Below the pieces are notes generated by a model. The model worked only from the letters and a program-made list of their open reading frames with translations, was not told where the DNA came from and did no database searches. A stretch of 64,000 nucleotides of DNA from Microbacterium sp. LCT-H2 (GTDB lineage: Bacteria > Actinomycetota > Actinomycetes > Actinomycetales > Microbacteriaceae): NCBI RefSeq assembly GCF_001866135.1, contig NZ_MODW01000001.1, forward strand, positions 744,001-808,000, read 5' to 3'. This document shows positions 31,146 through 39,737 of the stretch, in pieces; the stretch's first letter is position 1, and each line of letters starts with the position of its first letter. Both the position numbers and the translations under genes were made by a program.

Positions 31146-33473
31146 GTGACCACCGCCCCTGCACCTTCCCCCCAGCACGTCCCCGACTCCGTCGAGAACG
31201 CGATCGCGACGCCCGAGAAGGAGCAGCCGTACGGCGCCCTCGGGCTCAAGGACGACGAGTACGCGCGCATCAAGGAGATCCTCGGCCGCCGCCCCACCTC
31301 GGGCGAGCTGGCGATGTACTCGGTGATGTGGTCGGAGCACTGCTCCTACAAGTCGAGCAAGAACTACCTGCGCCGGTTCGGCCAGAAGGTCTCCGACGAG
31401 ATGAAGGAACGCCTCATGGTGGGCATGGGCCAGAACGCGGGCGTCGTCGACGTCGGCGAGGGCTGGGCCGTCACCTTCAAGGCCGAGTCGCACAATCACC
31501 CGTCGTTCATCGAGCCCTTCCAGGGTGCGGCGACCGGTGTCGGCGGCATCGTCCGCGACATCATCTCGATGGGCGCCCGCCCGGTCGCCGTCATGGACGC
31601 GCTGCGCTTCGGCGCCATCGACCACCCGGACACCGCCCGCGTCGTCCACGGCGTGACCAGCGGCATCAGCTTCTACGGCAACTGCCTCGGCCTTCCGAAC
31701 ATCGGCGGCGAGACGGTCTTCGACAGCGTCTATCAGGCGAACCCGCTGGTCAACGCGCTCGCGGTGGGCGTGCTGCGGCACGAAGACCTCAAGCTCGCCA
31801 ACGCGACCGGCGTCGGCAACAAGGTCGTGCTGTTCGGCGCCCGCACGGGTGGCGACGGCATCGGCGGTGCGAGCATCCTGGCCTCCGACACGTTCGCCGA
31901 CGGCGGCCCGACCAAGCGCCCGGCGGTGCAGGTGGGCGACCCGTTCGCCGAGAAGGTGCTCATCGAGTGCTGCCTGGAGCTGTACCGCGGCGAGCTCGTC
32001 GAGGCGATCCAGGACCTCGGCGCCGCCGGCATCTCCTGCGCGACCAGCGAGCTCGCGGCCAACGGCAACAGCGGCATGCACGTCTCGCTCGACAACGTGC
32101 TGCTGCGCGACCCCACGCTCACGGCCGAGGAGATCCTCATGTCGGAGTCGCAGGAGCGCATGATGGCGATCGTCGCCCCCGAGAAGCTCGACGCCTTCCT
32201 GGCCGTCGTGAACAAGTGGGAGGTCGAGACCTCCGTGCTCGGCGAGGTCACCGGCGACGGACGACTCATCATCGACTGGCAGGGCGAGCGCATCGTCGAC
32301 GTCGACCCGTCGACCGTCGCGGTCGACGGTCCCGTCTACGACCGCCCGGTCGCCTACCCGACCTGGATCGACGCCCTGCAGGCCGACGCCGCGGAGAACC
32401 TGCCGCGCGCGAACGACGCGGAGACGCTGCGCGAGCAGTTCCTCGCCCTCGTCGCCTCCCCGAACCTCGCCGACACGAGCTGGATCACCAACCAGTACGA
32501 CTACTACGTGCTCGGCAACACGGCGCTGAGCTTCCCCGACGACGCCGGCATGATCCGCGTCGACGAGGAGTCCGGCCTGGGCTTCTCCATCGCGACCGAC
32601 GCCAACGGCCGCTACTGCCAGCTCGATCCGTACGCCGGCGCACAGCTCGCGCTCGCCGAGGCCTACCGCAACGTCGCCGTCACGGGTGCCGTGCCGACCG
32701 CGATCACCGACTGCCTGAACTTCGGCTCTCCCGAGAACCCCGAGGTCATGTGGCAGTTCGGCCAGACCGTCGACGGCCTCGCTGACGGCTGCTACGAGCT
32801 GGGCACCCCCGTCACCGGCGGCAACGTCTCGTTCTACAACCAGACCGGCGACGTGCCGATCCACCCGACCCCGCTCGTCGGCGTGCTCGGCATCATCGAC
32901 GACGTCTCCCGCCGCATCCCGTCCGGCTGGCAGGACGAGGGGCAGAACATCTACCTGCTCGGCACCACGTCGACCGAGCTCTCCGGCTCGGCATGGGCCG
33001 AGGTCGTGCACCAGCACCTCGGCGGCCGCCCGCCGAAGGTCGACCTCGCGGGCGAGAAGCGCCTCGCCGGACTGCTCGCCGCGGCCCGTGACGAGTGGCT
33101 CATCTCCTCCGCACACGATCTCTCCGAAGGTGGTCTCGCGCAGGCCCTCGCCGAGGGCGTCATGCGCTTCGGCGTCGGCGCCCGCGTCTGGCTCAACGAG
33201 ATCATCGAGCGCGATGGCGTGGACGCCGCGACCGCTCTGTTCTCCGAGTCGACCGGCCGCGTGATCGTGACCGTGCCGCGCGAGGACGACGTGAAGTTCC
33301 GGGGCCTCTGCGAGGGACGCGGCTACCCCGTCACCCGCATCGGCGTCACGGACAGCGAGCCGCAGCTCGAGGTGCAGGACGTCTTCACCGTCTCGGCCGC
33401 CGAGCTCCGCGAGCGCTCCCGGGCCACGCTGCCGTCGTACTTCGGTCCGACCGTCACCGAGCCGGTGGCCTGA
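31146..33473 (+). CDS. purL: phosphoribosylformylglycinamidine synthase subunit PurL
   Basis: The 775-residue protein is the small PurL form, which works with PurS and PurQ to convert FGAR to FGAM using ATP and ammonia from glutamine. The start region has [24 protein letters not shown] as separate PurL elements, then [13 protein letters not shown] (ATP and metal site), GGxGGIVRDI-type VGGIVRDI, and [22 protein letters not shown] at 31146 follows TTTGGAG by five bases. The small membrane-protein gene that follows shares bases with the stop. PurS and PurQ are not in this window. Confidence 0.95.
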   Translation: MTTAPAPSPQHVPDSVENAIATPEKEQPYGALGLKDDEYARIKEILGRRPTSGELAMYSVMWSEHCSYKSSKNYLRRFGQKVSDEMKERLMVGMGQNAGVVDVGEGWAVTFKAESHNHPSFIEPFQGAATGVGGIVRDIISMGARPVAVMDALRFGAIDHPDTARVVHGVTSGISFYGNCLGLPNIGGETVFDSVYQANPLVNALAVGVLRHEDLKLANATGVGNKVVLFGARTGGDGIGGASILASDTFADGGPTKRPAVQVGDPFAEKVLIECCLELYRGELVEAIQDLGAAGISCATSELAANGNSGMHVSLDNVLLRDPTLTAEEILMSESQERMMAIVAPEKLDAFLAVVNKWEVETSVLGEVTGDGRLIIDWQGERIVDVDPSTVAVDGPVYDRPVAYPTWIDALQADAAENLPRANDAETLREQFLALVASPNLADTSWITNQYDYYVLGNTALSFPDDAGMIRVDEESGLGFSIATDANGRYCQLDPYAGAQLALAEAYRNVAVTGAVPTAITDCLNFGSPENPEVMWQFGQTVDGLADGCYELGTPVTGGNVSFYNQTGDVPIHPTPLVGVLGIIDDVSRRIPSGWQDEGQNIYLLGTTSTELSGSAWAEVVHQHLGGRPPKVDLAGEKRLAGLLAAARDEWLISSAHDLSEGGLAQALAEGVMRFGVGARVWLNEIIERDGVDAATALFSESTGRVIVTVPREDDVKFRGLCEGRGYPVTRIGVTDSEPQLEVQDVFTVSAAELRERSRATLPSYFGPTVTEPVA

Positions 33474-33616
33474 TGAGCAACGACGGCCTCAGCGAGGACT
33501 ACGGCGACCTCGGCGAGAAGCGCAACCGGCGCATCCGCATCATCGCGTGGACCGTCATCGTGGCGCTGATCCTCGGCGGCGGCGGCGCGACCGTGCTCAC
33601 TCTGCTCCTCGGCTGA
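33473..33616 (+). CDS. 47-residue membrane protein overlapping purL
   Basis: The ATG shares one base with the stop of purL (TGATG), so it is translationally coupled. The product has an acidic start ([16 protein letters not shown]), a basic patch RNRRIRI and one membrane helix (IIAWTVIVALILGGGGATVL) with a Gly cluster. No family is recognised. Coupling to a purine-biosynthesis enzyme suggests a membrane tether or a regulator, but this is a guess. Confidence 0.6.
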   Translation: MSNDGLSEDYGDLGEKRNRRIRIIAWTVIVALILGGGGATVLTLLLG

Positions 33617-33626
33617 TCCGGGCCGC

Positions 33627-33692
33627 GTCGCAGATTCGCGCCCGGGTCGCGGGGATTCCCTGAATCCGTGCGACCTCGTGCGAATCCGCGAC
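33627..33692 (+). terminator. nested palindrome between the small membrane gene and tetR
   Basis: GTCGC at 33627 and 33646 and GCGAC ending at 33674 and 33692 form outer and inner arms with a pitch of 18-19 nt, and GGATTC/GAATCC pairs in the centre. The layout is like family A with a different pentamer. It separates two convergent genes and probably terminates both. Confidence 0.6.
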
Positions 33693-33693
33693 C

Positions 33694-34266
33694 TCAGTGA
33701 GCGAGGAGGTAGCGGGTCAGGGCGACGACGGAGCCCGGATCGTGGGCCTCGCGGCCGAGGGACTCCACGATGATGGCCCCGAGGATGGCGCGACCGAGCT
33801 GATCGACCGGGGCGTCCTCCGGCAGCTGACCGTCGCGGATGCCGCCGCGGAGACGCTCCGACAGGTACTTCTCCACCCCCAGGCTCTCGCCGAGGTGCGC
33901 GCCGACCGAGGCATCCTCCGTGGCCGCGGCCACGAGAGACCGCAGCAGCACACCGCCCTGGGGCTTCTCGAGGATCGACAGGACGCTCCGCAGCCAGGTC
34001 TCCACGTCGGCGGAGAGGTCTCCGGTGTCCGGCACGACGAAGTCCACGGGGATGAGGCGTCCCTCGGCCAGGCACTCCCCGATGAGGGCGCCGCGCGACG
34101 GCCACCAGCGGTAGATGGTCTGCTTGCCGACCTTGGCCTCCTTGGCGATGCCCTCGATCGTGAGCCGGTCGTATCCCTGATTGTGGAAGAGCCGGGCCGT
34201 CGCGTCGAGGATCGCCTCGCGGGCCGCCGTGCTGCGCACCGGGCCGCTGCGATGCTCGTTCACCAT
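33694..34266 (-). CDS. TetR-family transcriptional regulator
   Basis: The 190-residue protein has the TetR HTH at about residues 12-58: REAILDATARLFHNQGYDRL, then GIAKEAKVGKQTIYRWWPSRGALI. The remaining helices form the ligand-binding domain of the AcrR type (FVVPDTGDLSADVETWLRSVL onward). The ATG at 34266 begins before the conserved region. It is divergent from an MMPL exporter gene 68 bp away and probably represses it until a lipid or drug ligand binds. The alternative start at 34344 would run into the exporter's own start. Confidence 0.9.
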   Translation of the reverse strand: MVNEHRSGPVRSTAAREAILDATARLFHNQGYDRLTIEGIAKEAKVGKQTIYRWWPSRGALIGECLAEGRLIPVDFVVPDTGDLSADVETWLRSVLSILEKPQGGVLLRSLVAAATEDASVGAHLGESLGVEKYLSERLRGGIRDGQLPEDAPVDQLGRAILGAIIVESLGREAHDPGSVVALTRYLLAH

Positions 34267-34291
34267 GCGTTCAGGATAGCCACAGATCCCT

Positions 34292-34322
34292 AGACGAGAC
34301 GTGCCGTATGCTCTTTTCGTCT
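34292..34322. promoter_or_regulatory. candidate TetR operator between tetR and the MMPL gene
   Basis: AGACGA at 34292-34297 and TCGTCT at 34317-34322 are inverted arms 19 bp apart, around a possible -10 TATGCT (34307-34312) for the exporter gene. The arms are short and widely spaced, so this is tentative. Confidence 0.35.
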
Positions 34323-34334
34323 GAAGGAGATCAC

Positions 34335-36869
34335 GTGGCTTCATTGCTGTTCCGTCTGGGTTCTTTCGCTGCGCGCAAGGCGTGGACGGTGATCGTCTCC
34401 TGGGTGCTGATCCTCGGGCTCGGCGTCGGCGCCTTCCTCACCTTCGGCGGCACGCTGAGCAACAGCTTCGACATCCCTGGCACCGCCTCCGGCGAGGTCA
34501 CCGATCAGCTTGCCGACAAGCTGCCGGACACCGCCGGCGGCACCGGGACGGTGGTCTATCGGACGGACGACGGCGAGCCCTTCACCGACGAGCAGAAGCA
34601 GGCGATCTCCGACCTCGCCGCGAGCGCGGAAGACCTCGACGGCGTCGCCTCCGTCGTCGACCCGTTCGACGCCCAGCGGCAGCAGGACGAGCAGGCGAAG
34701 AAGCTGACCGACGGCCAGGCCCAGCTCCAGAACGGGCAGGCCCAGCTCGACGCCGGCCAGGCGCAGCTCGACGACGGTCGGACACAGCTCGAGGCCGGGA
34801 TCGCCCAGCTCGAAGGCGCGCGGGCTCAGGCCGAGGCCGCCGGCGCGCCGCCGGAGCAGACCGCCGCGCTCGACGCGCAGCTCGCGGAGCTGAACGCCCA
34901 GCTCGCGCAGCTCGAAGCCCAGCAGGCCACCATCGACGCGAACCGCGACGAGCTCGCCGACAACGCGGAGCAGCTCGAGCTCGGTACATCCCTCCTCGAC
35001 CTCGCGGACGGCATCGGCGTCGTCTCGGAGGACGGCTCCACGGCCATCGTCAACGTCTCCTTCGTCGACCCGCGCCTGGAGCTCGCCGAGGAGACCAAGC
35101 AGAGCACCATCGCCCACTTCCAGGACGAGGAGATCGACGGCGTCACGGTCGACTTCGGCACCGACATCGCCCAGGGCGTGCCGGAGATCTTCGGTGTCGG
35201 CGAGGCCATCGGCCTCGCGTTCGCCGCGGTCGTGCTCATCGTCATGCTCGGTTCGCTGATCGGTGCGGTCCTGCCCATCGTCACCGCCGTGGTCGGCGTC
35301 GGCGTGGGCGTCACGGCGTCCCTCGCGTTCTCCGGCGTCGTCGACATGGCCTCGGTCACTCCCGTCCTCGGCGTGATGCTGGGGCTCGCGGTCGGCATCG
35401 ACTACTCCCTCTTCATCGTGAACCGGCACCGCAAGCAGCTGCTGGCGGGGTCGCCCGTGCGCGAGTCCATCGGTCTCGCCACGGGTACCTCCGGGACCGC
35501 GGTGGTGTTCGCGGGGACCACGGTCATCGTCGCGCTCCTCGCCCTCAACGTGACGGGCGTGCCGTTCCTCGGCCTCATGGGCACGGTGGGCGCGGTCTGC
35601 GTCGCGGTCGCCGTGCTCGTGGCCGTGACCCTCGCCCCGGCGATCCTCGGCCTCGTCGGCACCCGTCTGCTCGGCCGCACGGCGCGGGCGACCATCGGCC
35701 AGGAGCACGCGGCCGGGAAGCCCGTGCGCCGGATGTCGACGCTGCGCGCGGTCGTCACCGCCCTCGTCAGCGTCGTCGCGCTGCTCGTGATCGCGATCCC
35801 CGCGATGTCGATGCGCCTCGGCCTCCCCGATGGGTCGAGCGAACCCGCCGACTCCACCAGCTACCGCGCGTTCCAGACCGTCGACGAGCAGTTCGGCGAG
35901 GGCGCGAACGGTCCGCTCCTGGTGACGGCGACCCTCGACGACGCCGTGAGCGACGACGACCTGCTGGCCACGCAGGTGACCGTCGCGGAGAAGATCGCCG
36001 AGCAGAACGACGTGGTCGCGGTGGCCCCCATCGCGACGTCGGACGACAACACGCTCCTCGCCTTCCAGGTGCTGCCCGCCGAAGGCCCGAACAGCGCCTC
36101 CACCGAGAAGCTGGTGCAGGACCTCCGGGGTCTCCCCGAGATCGACGGCGGCATCACCCTCGGCGTCGCCGGTCAGGCCGCCACCAACATCGACATCTCC
36201 GAGGCTCTGGCGAGCGTGCTCCCGCTGTACCTCGTGGTCGTCGTGGGCCTGTCGCTGCTCATCATGATCGTCGTGTTCCGCTCGCTGCTCGTGCCGCTCA
36301 TCGCCACGGGAGGGTTCGTGCTGTCACTCTTCGCGACGTACGGGCTCATCGTCGCGGTGTTCCAGTGGGGGTGGGGCGCCGACCTCATCGGGTTGCACAG
36401 CACCGGTCCGATCCTGAGCTTCCTGCCGGTGATCCTCGTCGGCATCCTGTTCGGGCTCGCGATGGACTACCAGCTCTTCCTCGCCTCGGGGATGCGGGAG
36501 GCCTATGTGCACGGCGCCTCCGCGCGCGATGCCGTGGCACAGGGCTTCCGGGCCGGGCGCTCGGTGGTCATCGCGGCCGCGCTCATCATGGTGTCGGTGT
36601 TCGGCGGGTTCGTGTTCTCGGAGTCGACCATCATCCGCTCCATCGGGTTCGGTCTCGCGTTCGGCGTGCTGCTCGACGCGTTCGTGGTACGGATGCTGCT
36701 GATGCCCGCGCTCATGCACCTGCTCGGACGCTCGGCCTGGTGGCTGCCGACCTGGCTCGACCGCATCATCCCGAACGTCGACATGGAGGGCGCGGCGCTG
36801 GAGCGGGACCACCCCAGCGTGCACACCGACTCCGTGCCCACCGTGGAGGCTCCGCGCACCCGCGGCTGA
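34335..36869 (+). CDS. MMPL/RND-family exporter
   Basis: The 844-residue protein is a two-fold MMPL transporter with 12 membrane helices. GIDYSLFIVNRHR (near 355) and GLAMDYQLFLASGMRE (near 705) carry the Asp-Tyr pairs that carry protons. The first external domain (about 115-215) has a long Gln/Ala/Leu coiled coil made of repeats such as LQNGQAQLDAGQAQLDDG. MMPL proteins export lipids, siderophores or drugs. The GTG start is supported by GAAGGAG. It is divergent from a TetR gene that is probably its regulator. Confidence 0.9.
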   Translation: MASLLFRLGSFAARKAWTVIVSWVLILGLGVGAFLTFGGTLSNSFDIPGTASGEVTDQLADKLPDTAGGTGTVVYRTDDGEPFTDEQKQAISDLAASAEDLDGVASVVDPFDAQRQQDEQAKKLTDGQAQLQNGQAQLDAGQAQLDDGRTQLEAGIAQLEGARAQAEAAGAPPEQTAALDAQLAELNAQLAQLEAQQATIDANRDELADNAEQLELGTSLLDLADGIGVVSEDGSTAIVNVSFVDPRLELAEETKQSTIAHFQDEEIDGVTVDFGTDIAQGVPEIFGVGEAIGLAFAAVVLIVMLGSLIGAVLPIVTAVVGVGVGVTASLAFSGVVDMASVTPVLGVMLGLAVGIDYSLFIVNRHRKQLLAGSPVRESIGLATGTSGTAVVFAGTTVIVALLALNVTGVPFLGLMGTVGAVCVAVAVLVAVTLAPAILGLVGTRLLGRTARATIGQEHAAGKPVRRMSTLRAVVTALVSVVALLVIAIPAMSMRLGLPDGSSEPADSTSYRAFQTVDEQFGEGANGPLLVTATLDDAVSDDDLLATQVTVAEKIAEQNDVVAVAPIATSDDNTLLAFQVLPAEGPNSASTEKLVQDLRGLPEIDGGITLGVAGQAATNIDISEALASVLPLYLVVVVGLSLLIMIVVFRSLLVPLIATGGFVLSLFATYGLIVAVFQWGWGADLIGLHSTGPILSFLPVILVGILFGLAMDYQLFLASGMREAYVHGASARDAVAQGFRAGRSVVIAAALIMVSVFGGFVFSESTIIRSIGFGLAFGVLLDAFVVRMLLMPALMHLLGRSAWWLPTWLDRIIPNVDMEGAALERDHPSVHTDSVPTVEAPRTRG

Positions 36870-36886
36870 GTCTGGTTCGCGCGGGA

Positions 36887-36948
36887 CAGGCATTCGCGCG
36901 GGTTCAGGCACCTGTCACCAGGGTCGCCTGAACCCGCGCGGATGCCTG
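36887..36948. repeat. 62-bp nested palindrome, family A copy 4
   Basis: Outer pentamers are at 36887-36891 and 36944-36948, inner ones at 36905-36909 and 36926-36930. The two 23-nt arms pair at 22 positions. It begins 18 bp after the MMPL stop and is the best-preserved copy. Confidence 0.85.
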
Positions 36949-36989
36949 ATCCTGCGCGAGCAGTCGCGGGGCAGGCTCTCTGGCGAGGG

Positions 36990-37051
36990 CAGGCAGGCGC
37001 GGGAGTTCAGGCACCTGCTGTCGATGTCGCCTGAATCCGCGGGGATGCCTG
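36990..37051. repeat. 62-bp nested palindrome, family A copy 5
   Basis: Outer pentamers are at 36990-36994 and 37047-37051, inner ones at 37008-37012 and 37029-37033. It repeats copy 4 at 103 bp distance, with a shared ACCTG at the loop start. The middle part of the stem is less perfect. Confidence 0.8.
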
Positions 37052-37085
37052 ATCGGGGGGCGACGCCAGTGTCGCCGCCCGGGCC

Positions 37086-37091
37086 TAGAGT
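37086..37091 (+). promoter_or_regulatory. -10 hexamer TAGAGT of a probable leaderless promoter
   Basis: TAGAGT ends six bases before the ATG at 37098, with no ribosome binding site. Confidence 0.5.
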
Positions 37092-37097
37092 GGGCGG

Positions 37098-37442
37098 ATG
37101 GATCTGCGAGCGCTGTTGGAAGAGCGCCGCGCCGAGGCCGAAACCCGCGTCACGGCGACGGCGGCCACGCTCGCGGAGCTCATGCACGACCGCGAGGGCT
37201 CGAACGACGACGATGAGCACGACCCGGAGGGGGTGACGCTCTCGTCGGAGTGGTCCCGGCTGTCGGGGCTCGCCGAGGCGGCGCAGGCGGAGCTCCGCCA
37301 GGTGAACGAGGCGCTGGTGCGGATGGACGCCGGGACCTACGGCATCTGCGCGCACTGCGGGCGACCTATCCCCCCGGAGCGCCTGGAGGTGCGCCCGTTC
37401 GCGGAGTACTGCGTGGCCTGCGCCGAAAAGCGGGGTCGCTGA
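37098..37442 (+). CDS. TraR/DksA-type zinc-finger protein
   Basis: The 114-residue protein has an N-terminal coiled coil of about 70 residues (LRALLEERRAEAETRV and on) and a C-terminal zinc finger with CAHC and CVAC, 17 residues apart, in the order of DksA (GICAHCGRPI...YCVACAEK). DksA-type proteins bind the secondary channel of RNA polymerase, but this one is short and probably lacks the DksA tip acidic pair in classical spacing. Actinobacterial members of this size are of unknown function. It appears to be a leaderless mRNA. Confidence 0.85.
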   Translation: MDLRALLEERRAEAETRVTATAATLAELMHDREGSNDDDEHDPEGVTLSSEWSRLSGLAEAAQAELRQVNEALVRMDAGTYGICAHCGRPIPPERLEVRPFAEYCVACAEKRGR

Positions 37443-37450
37443 CGCCGGAG

Positions 37451-37456
37451 TAGCAT
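37451..37456 (+). promoter_or_regulatory. -10 hexamer TAGCAT of a probable leaderless promoter
   Basis: TAGCAT ends seven bases before the ATG at 37464 and starts just after the stop of the zinc-finger gene. Confidence 0.45.
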
Positions 37457-37463
37457 CGCGGGC

Positions 37464-37901
37464 ATGGCCATCGCCCTCGAGAACATCGGGATCGCCGTGC
37501 GCGACCTCGACGCCACCATCGCCTTCTTCACCGACCTGGGGCTCTCCGTGGCCGGACGGGACGAGGTCAGCGGCGAGTGGGCGTCCACCGCGGTCGGTCT
37601 CGACGGGAACCACGCGCGGATCGCCGTGCTGCAGACCCCGGACGGGCACGAGCAGATCGAGCTGTTCGAGTACATCCACCCCGAGGCGATCGAGACGGAG
37701 CCGACGCGGCCGAACGAGATCGGCATGCACCGGATCGCCTTCTCCGTCGACGACATCGACGCCTCCCTCGCCATCGCCGCCCGGCACGGATTCCATCCCC
37801 TGCGCGGCGTCGCGAACTACCGGGACATCTACCGGCTGACCTACCTCCGCGGCCCCAGCGGAATCATCCTCATGCTCGCGCAGGACCTCACGAAGGCCTG
37901 A
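37464..37901 (+). CDS. VOC-family protein (glyoxalase / epimerase-like)
   Basis: The 145-residue protein has two VOC modules: ALENIGIAVRDLDATIAFFTDLGLSV and HEQIELFEYIHPEAI, then GMHRIAFSVDDIDASLAIA and RLTYLRGPSGIILMLAQ. His13-like and Glu positions (QIELFEY) and the second His (GMHRIAF) and Ile/Glu at the C-terminus are in the metal-ligand places of methylmalonyl-CoA epimerase and dioxygenase relatives, but the last Glu is not certain. The substrate is unknown. It may be leaderless. Confidence 0.8.
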   Translation: MAIALENIGIAVRDLDATIAFFTDLGLSVAGRDEVSGEWASTAVGLDGNHARIAVLQTPDGHEQIELFEYIHPEAIETEPTRPNEIGMHRIAFSVDDIDASLAIAARHGFHPLRGVANYRDIYRLTYLRGPSGIILMLAQDLTKA

Positions 37902-37907
37902 CTCCGA

Positions 37908-38000
37908 CCCCGGGCACGGCTTCGGAGACCCGGAGGCGACACGCCGTCGCCCAGGGCCTGTCGACGGCGCGCCGGGCCCGATCTCCGAAGCTGTGCCCGG
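37908..38000. repeat. palindromic repeat, family C copy 1
   Basis: Arms at 37910-37928 and 37982-38000 pair (CCGGGCACGGCTTCGGAG with its complement, one or two mismatches), and an inner GGCGAC...GTCGCC stem follows. The element sits between a rightward VOC gene and the stop of the leftward Gfo/Idh/MocA gene (38002) and should terminate both. A second copy is at 62155-62246. Confidence 0.75.
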
Positions 38001-38001
38001 A

Positions 38002-38850
38002 TCAGCGGGAGGCGAGGGCCTCGGCGACCTTCTCGAGCACGGCGATCGAAGCGCGCATCTCGGACCCGGGAACCGGAGGCTCGCCGGTCTTCAGCATCCT
38101 GGCGAAGGCCCGGACGCCGGGTCGCACATACCCGGGGCCGATCGGGATCTCCCGGCTCGCGATGCCCCGGCGACCAACGACGGTAGCCCGGAACGGCACC
38201 TGCCGGTCGTCCTCCGGCCGGACGAACTCCAACGTCACCGGCACGCCGCCGACCCGGTAGCGGGCGACGACGCCGGCCGGCAGGAACTGCACCTCGACGT
38301 CCTCCGCGGTGCCGGGCCGCAGCACCTGGGCGAGATCGGCGAGGTGGATGCCGTAGAAGAAGATGCCGCTGTACGGGCCGTCCGGATCGGCCGGCCCCGT
38401 GACGGTGACCGCCTGGACTTCGCCGATGCGGTCCGCCTCCGCCACGAGTTCCGCGGTGTCGGCGAGCCAGCGGAGCGTGGACGAAGAGGTGACGGGCGCC
38501 CGCCCACGCTGCGCGGCGGCGAGGATCGCGTCGGCATCGGCAACGGTCGCCGCGAGCGGCTTGTCGACCCAGACCGGCACCCCGGCTTCCAGGAAGGGAA
38601 CGGCGAGGGCGCGGTGATCGGCACCGTCGCGGGCGGTCACGATGAGCGCGTCCACCGTGCCGAAGAGTGCGGCCGCCTCGTCGACGACGCGTCCGATGCC
38701 GCCGAGTGCCGCCAGCTCCCGCGTGCGCTCCGGCACCCCTGCCACGAGGGCCGTGATCCGCACGGGCACGTCCGCGGCCTCGGCGTTCAGGAAGCGGACG
38801 ATCTCCGTGGCATGGCTGTTCTCGATCCCGACGATGCCGACGCTCTTCAT
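38002..38850 (-). CDS. Gfo/Idh/MocA-family oxidoreductase
   Basis: The 282-residue protein is short for the family (about 330-390) and has an atypical start, SVGIVGIENSHATEI instead of GxGxxG. The DKPLAAT motif (near 96), with the Lys that normally contacts substrate in EKP, is present, as is a C-terminal ILEK-type helix. A beta sheet with YSGIFFYGIHLADL carries the substrate-side His. These proteins oxidise or reduce sugar hydroxyls with NAD(P). Because of the truncated dinucleotide loop the cofactor is uncertain. It is divergent from the hypothetical gene at 38916, 65 bp away. Confidence 0.75.
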   Translation of the reverse strand: MKSVGIVGIENSHATEIVRFLNAEAADVPVRITALVAGVPERTRELAALGGIGRVVDEAAALFGTVDALIVTARDGADHRALAVPFLEAGVPVWVDKPLAATVADADAILAAAQRGRAPVTSSSTLRWLADTAELVAEADRIGEVQAVTVTGPADPDGPYSGIFFYGIHLADLAQVLRPGTAEDVEVQFLPAGVVARYRVGGVPVTLEFVRPEDDRQVPFRATVVGRRGIASREIPIGPGYVRPGVRAFARMLKTGEPPVPGSEMRASIAVLEKVAEALASR

Positions 38851-38900
38851 GCGGCCGTCCTCCCTCTCGTGCGGGCCCCCGGCGACCCGCGGTCGCGCAG

Positions 38901-38906
38901 TAGGCT
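38901..38906 (+). promoter_or_regulatory. -10 hexamer TAGGCT upstream of the coiled-coil membrane gene
   Basis: TAGGCT ends nine bases before the ATG at 38916. This is slightly longer than the six-base spacing at the other leaderless starts, so the leader would be a few bases. Confidence 0.4.
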
Positions 38907-38915
38907 GAACCCATC

Positions 38916-39737
38916 ATGGACGAGTTCATCCGGGGCTTCTGGAACTTCGCGGGTGACTACTGGTGGCTCGTCTTCCCGATCATGGGCATGGCCGGCGGGG
39001 TCGCCAAGGCCTGGGAGCGCGGCTCCAAGCGTCGGCACGAGCGCCGGCTGGAGGCCCTGCGTATGAAGGCGCAGGTCAAGACCGCCGAGATCGAGGCGCG
39101 CGCGGCCGCCCGGCAGGCGAAGCACGGGGGTCCTACCGTCGTCGACACCACGGCCTCCGCGGCGCCCGACGACCTGCTCGCCCGCCTCTTCGCCGAGCAC
39201 GACGAGATCACCGCACGGTGGCTGGACTACGAGCTCGACGTCGCCAAGCTCATCGCCTTCCCTGCGATGAGCGACGGCCGCCAGCCGCTGACGGCCGCCT
39301 TCCTGCGCGCGAAGAAGACCGCGGACGCGCTGCGTCCGGCCGCCGCCGACGCGAAGCTCACGGAGCAGCAGATCGCAGAGTACCTGCAGGCCGTGGGCGA
39401 CTACGCGGTCGCGTTCGAGATCGCGGAGAAGGACGCCCGGCGGCTGCGCGACTCGTCGTTCACCGAGGCCGAGCGCAAGCGCCTCGACCGCGCGCAGCAG
39501 CTCCTCAAGGTCGCCGTGGACGAGTCGGCGACGCAGTCCGAGCGGAACATCGCCTACAAGCGGGTGCGCGAGGAGCTCGACGGCCTCATCCTGCTCTCCG
39601 ATGAGGCCGTGACCGTGCTCGAGAAGCAGGTGGCGAAGGAGCTCCCGTCCGCCCCTGCCGCCTCGGCGGATCATGCCGACCCCGTTCCGGAGCCGCTGCC
39701 CGTGACCGACCCGCGGCGGACGGCGGAGGGCGCATGA
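38916..39737 (+). CDS. coiled-coil membrane-associated hypothetical protein
   Basis: The 273-residue protein has one N-terminal hydrophobic stretch (about 10-32, DYWWLVFPIMGMAGGVA) and then a strongly basic helix (KAWERGSKRRHERRLEALRMKAQ) and a mostly helical body to about residue 245, ending in a Pro/Ala-rich tail. No motif is recognised. Its stop overlaps the SMP-30 gene by four bases (ATGA), so the two are co-transcribed. It may be leaderless. Confidence 0.55.
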   Translation: MDEFIRGFWNFAGDYWWLVFPIMGMAGGVAKAWERGSKRRHERRLEALRMKAQVKTAEIEARAAARQAKHGGPTVVDTTASAAPDDLLARLFAEHDEITARWLDYELDVAKLIAFPAMSDGRQPLTAAFLRAKKTADALRPAAADAKLTEQQIAEYLQAVGDYAVAFEIAEKDARRLRDSSFTEAERKRLDRAQQLLKVAVDESATQSERNIAYKRVREELDGLILLSDEAVTVLEKQVAKELPSAPAASADHADPVPEPLPVTDPRRTAEGA

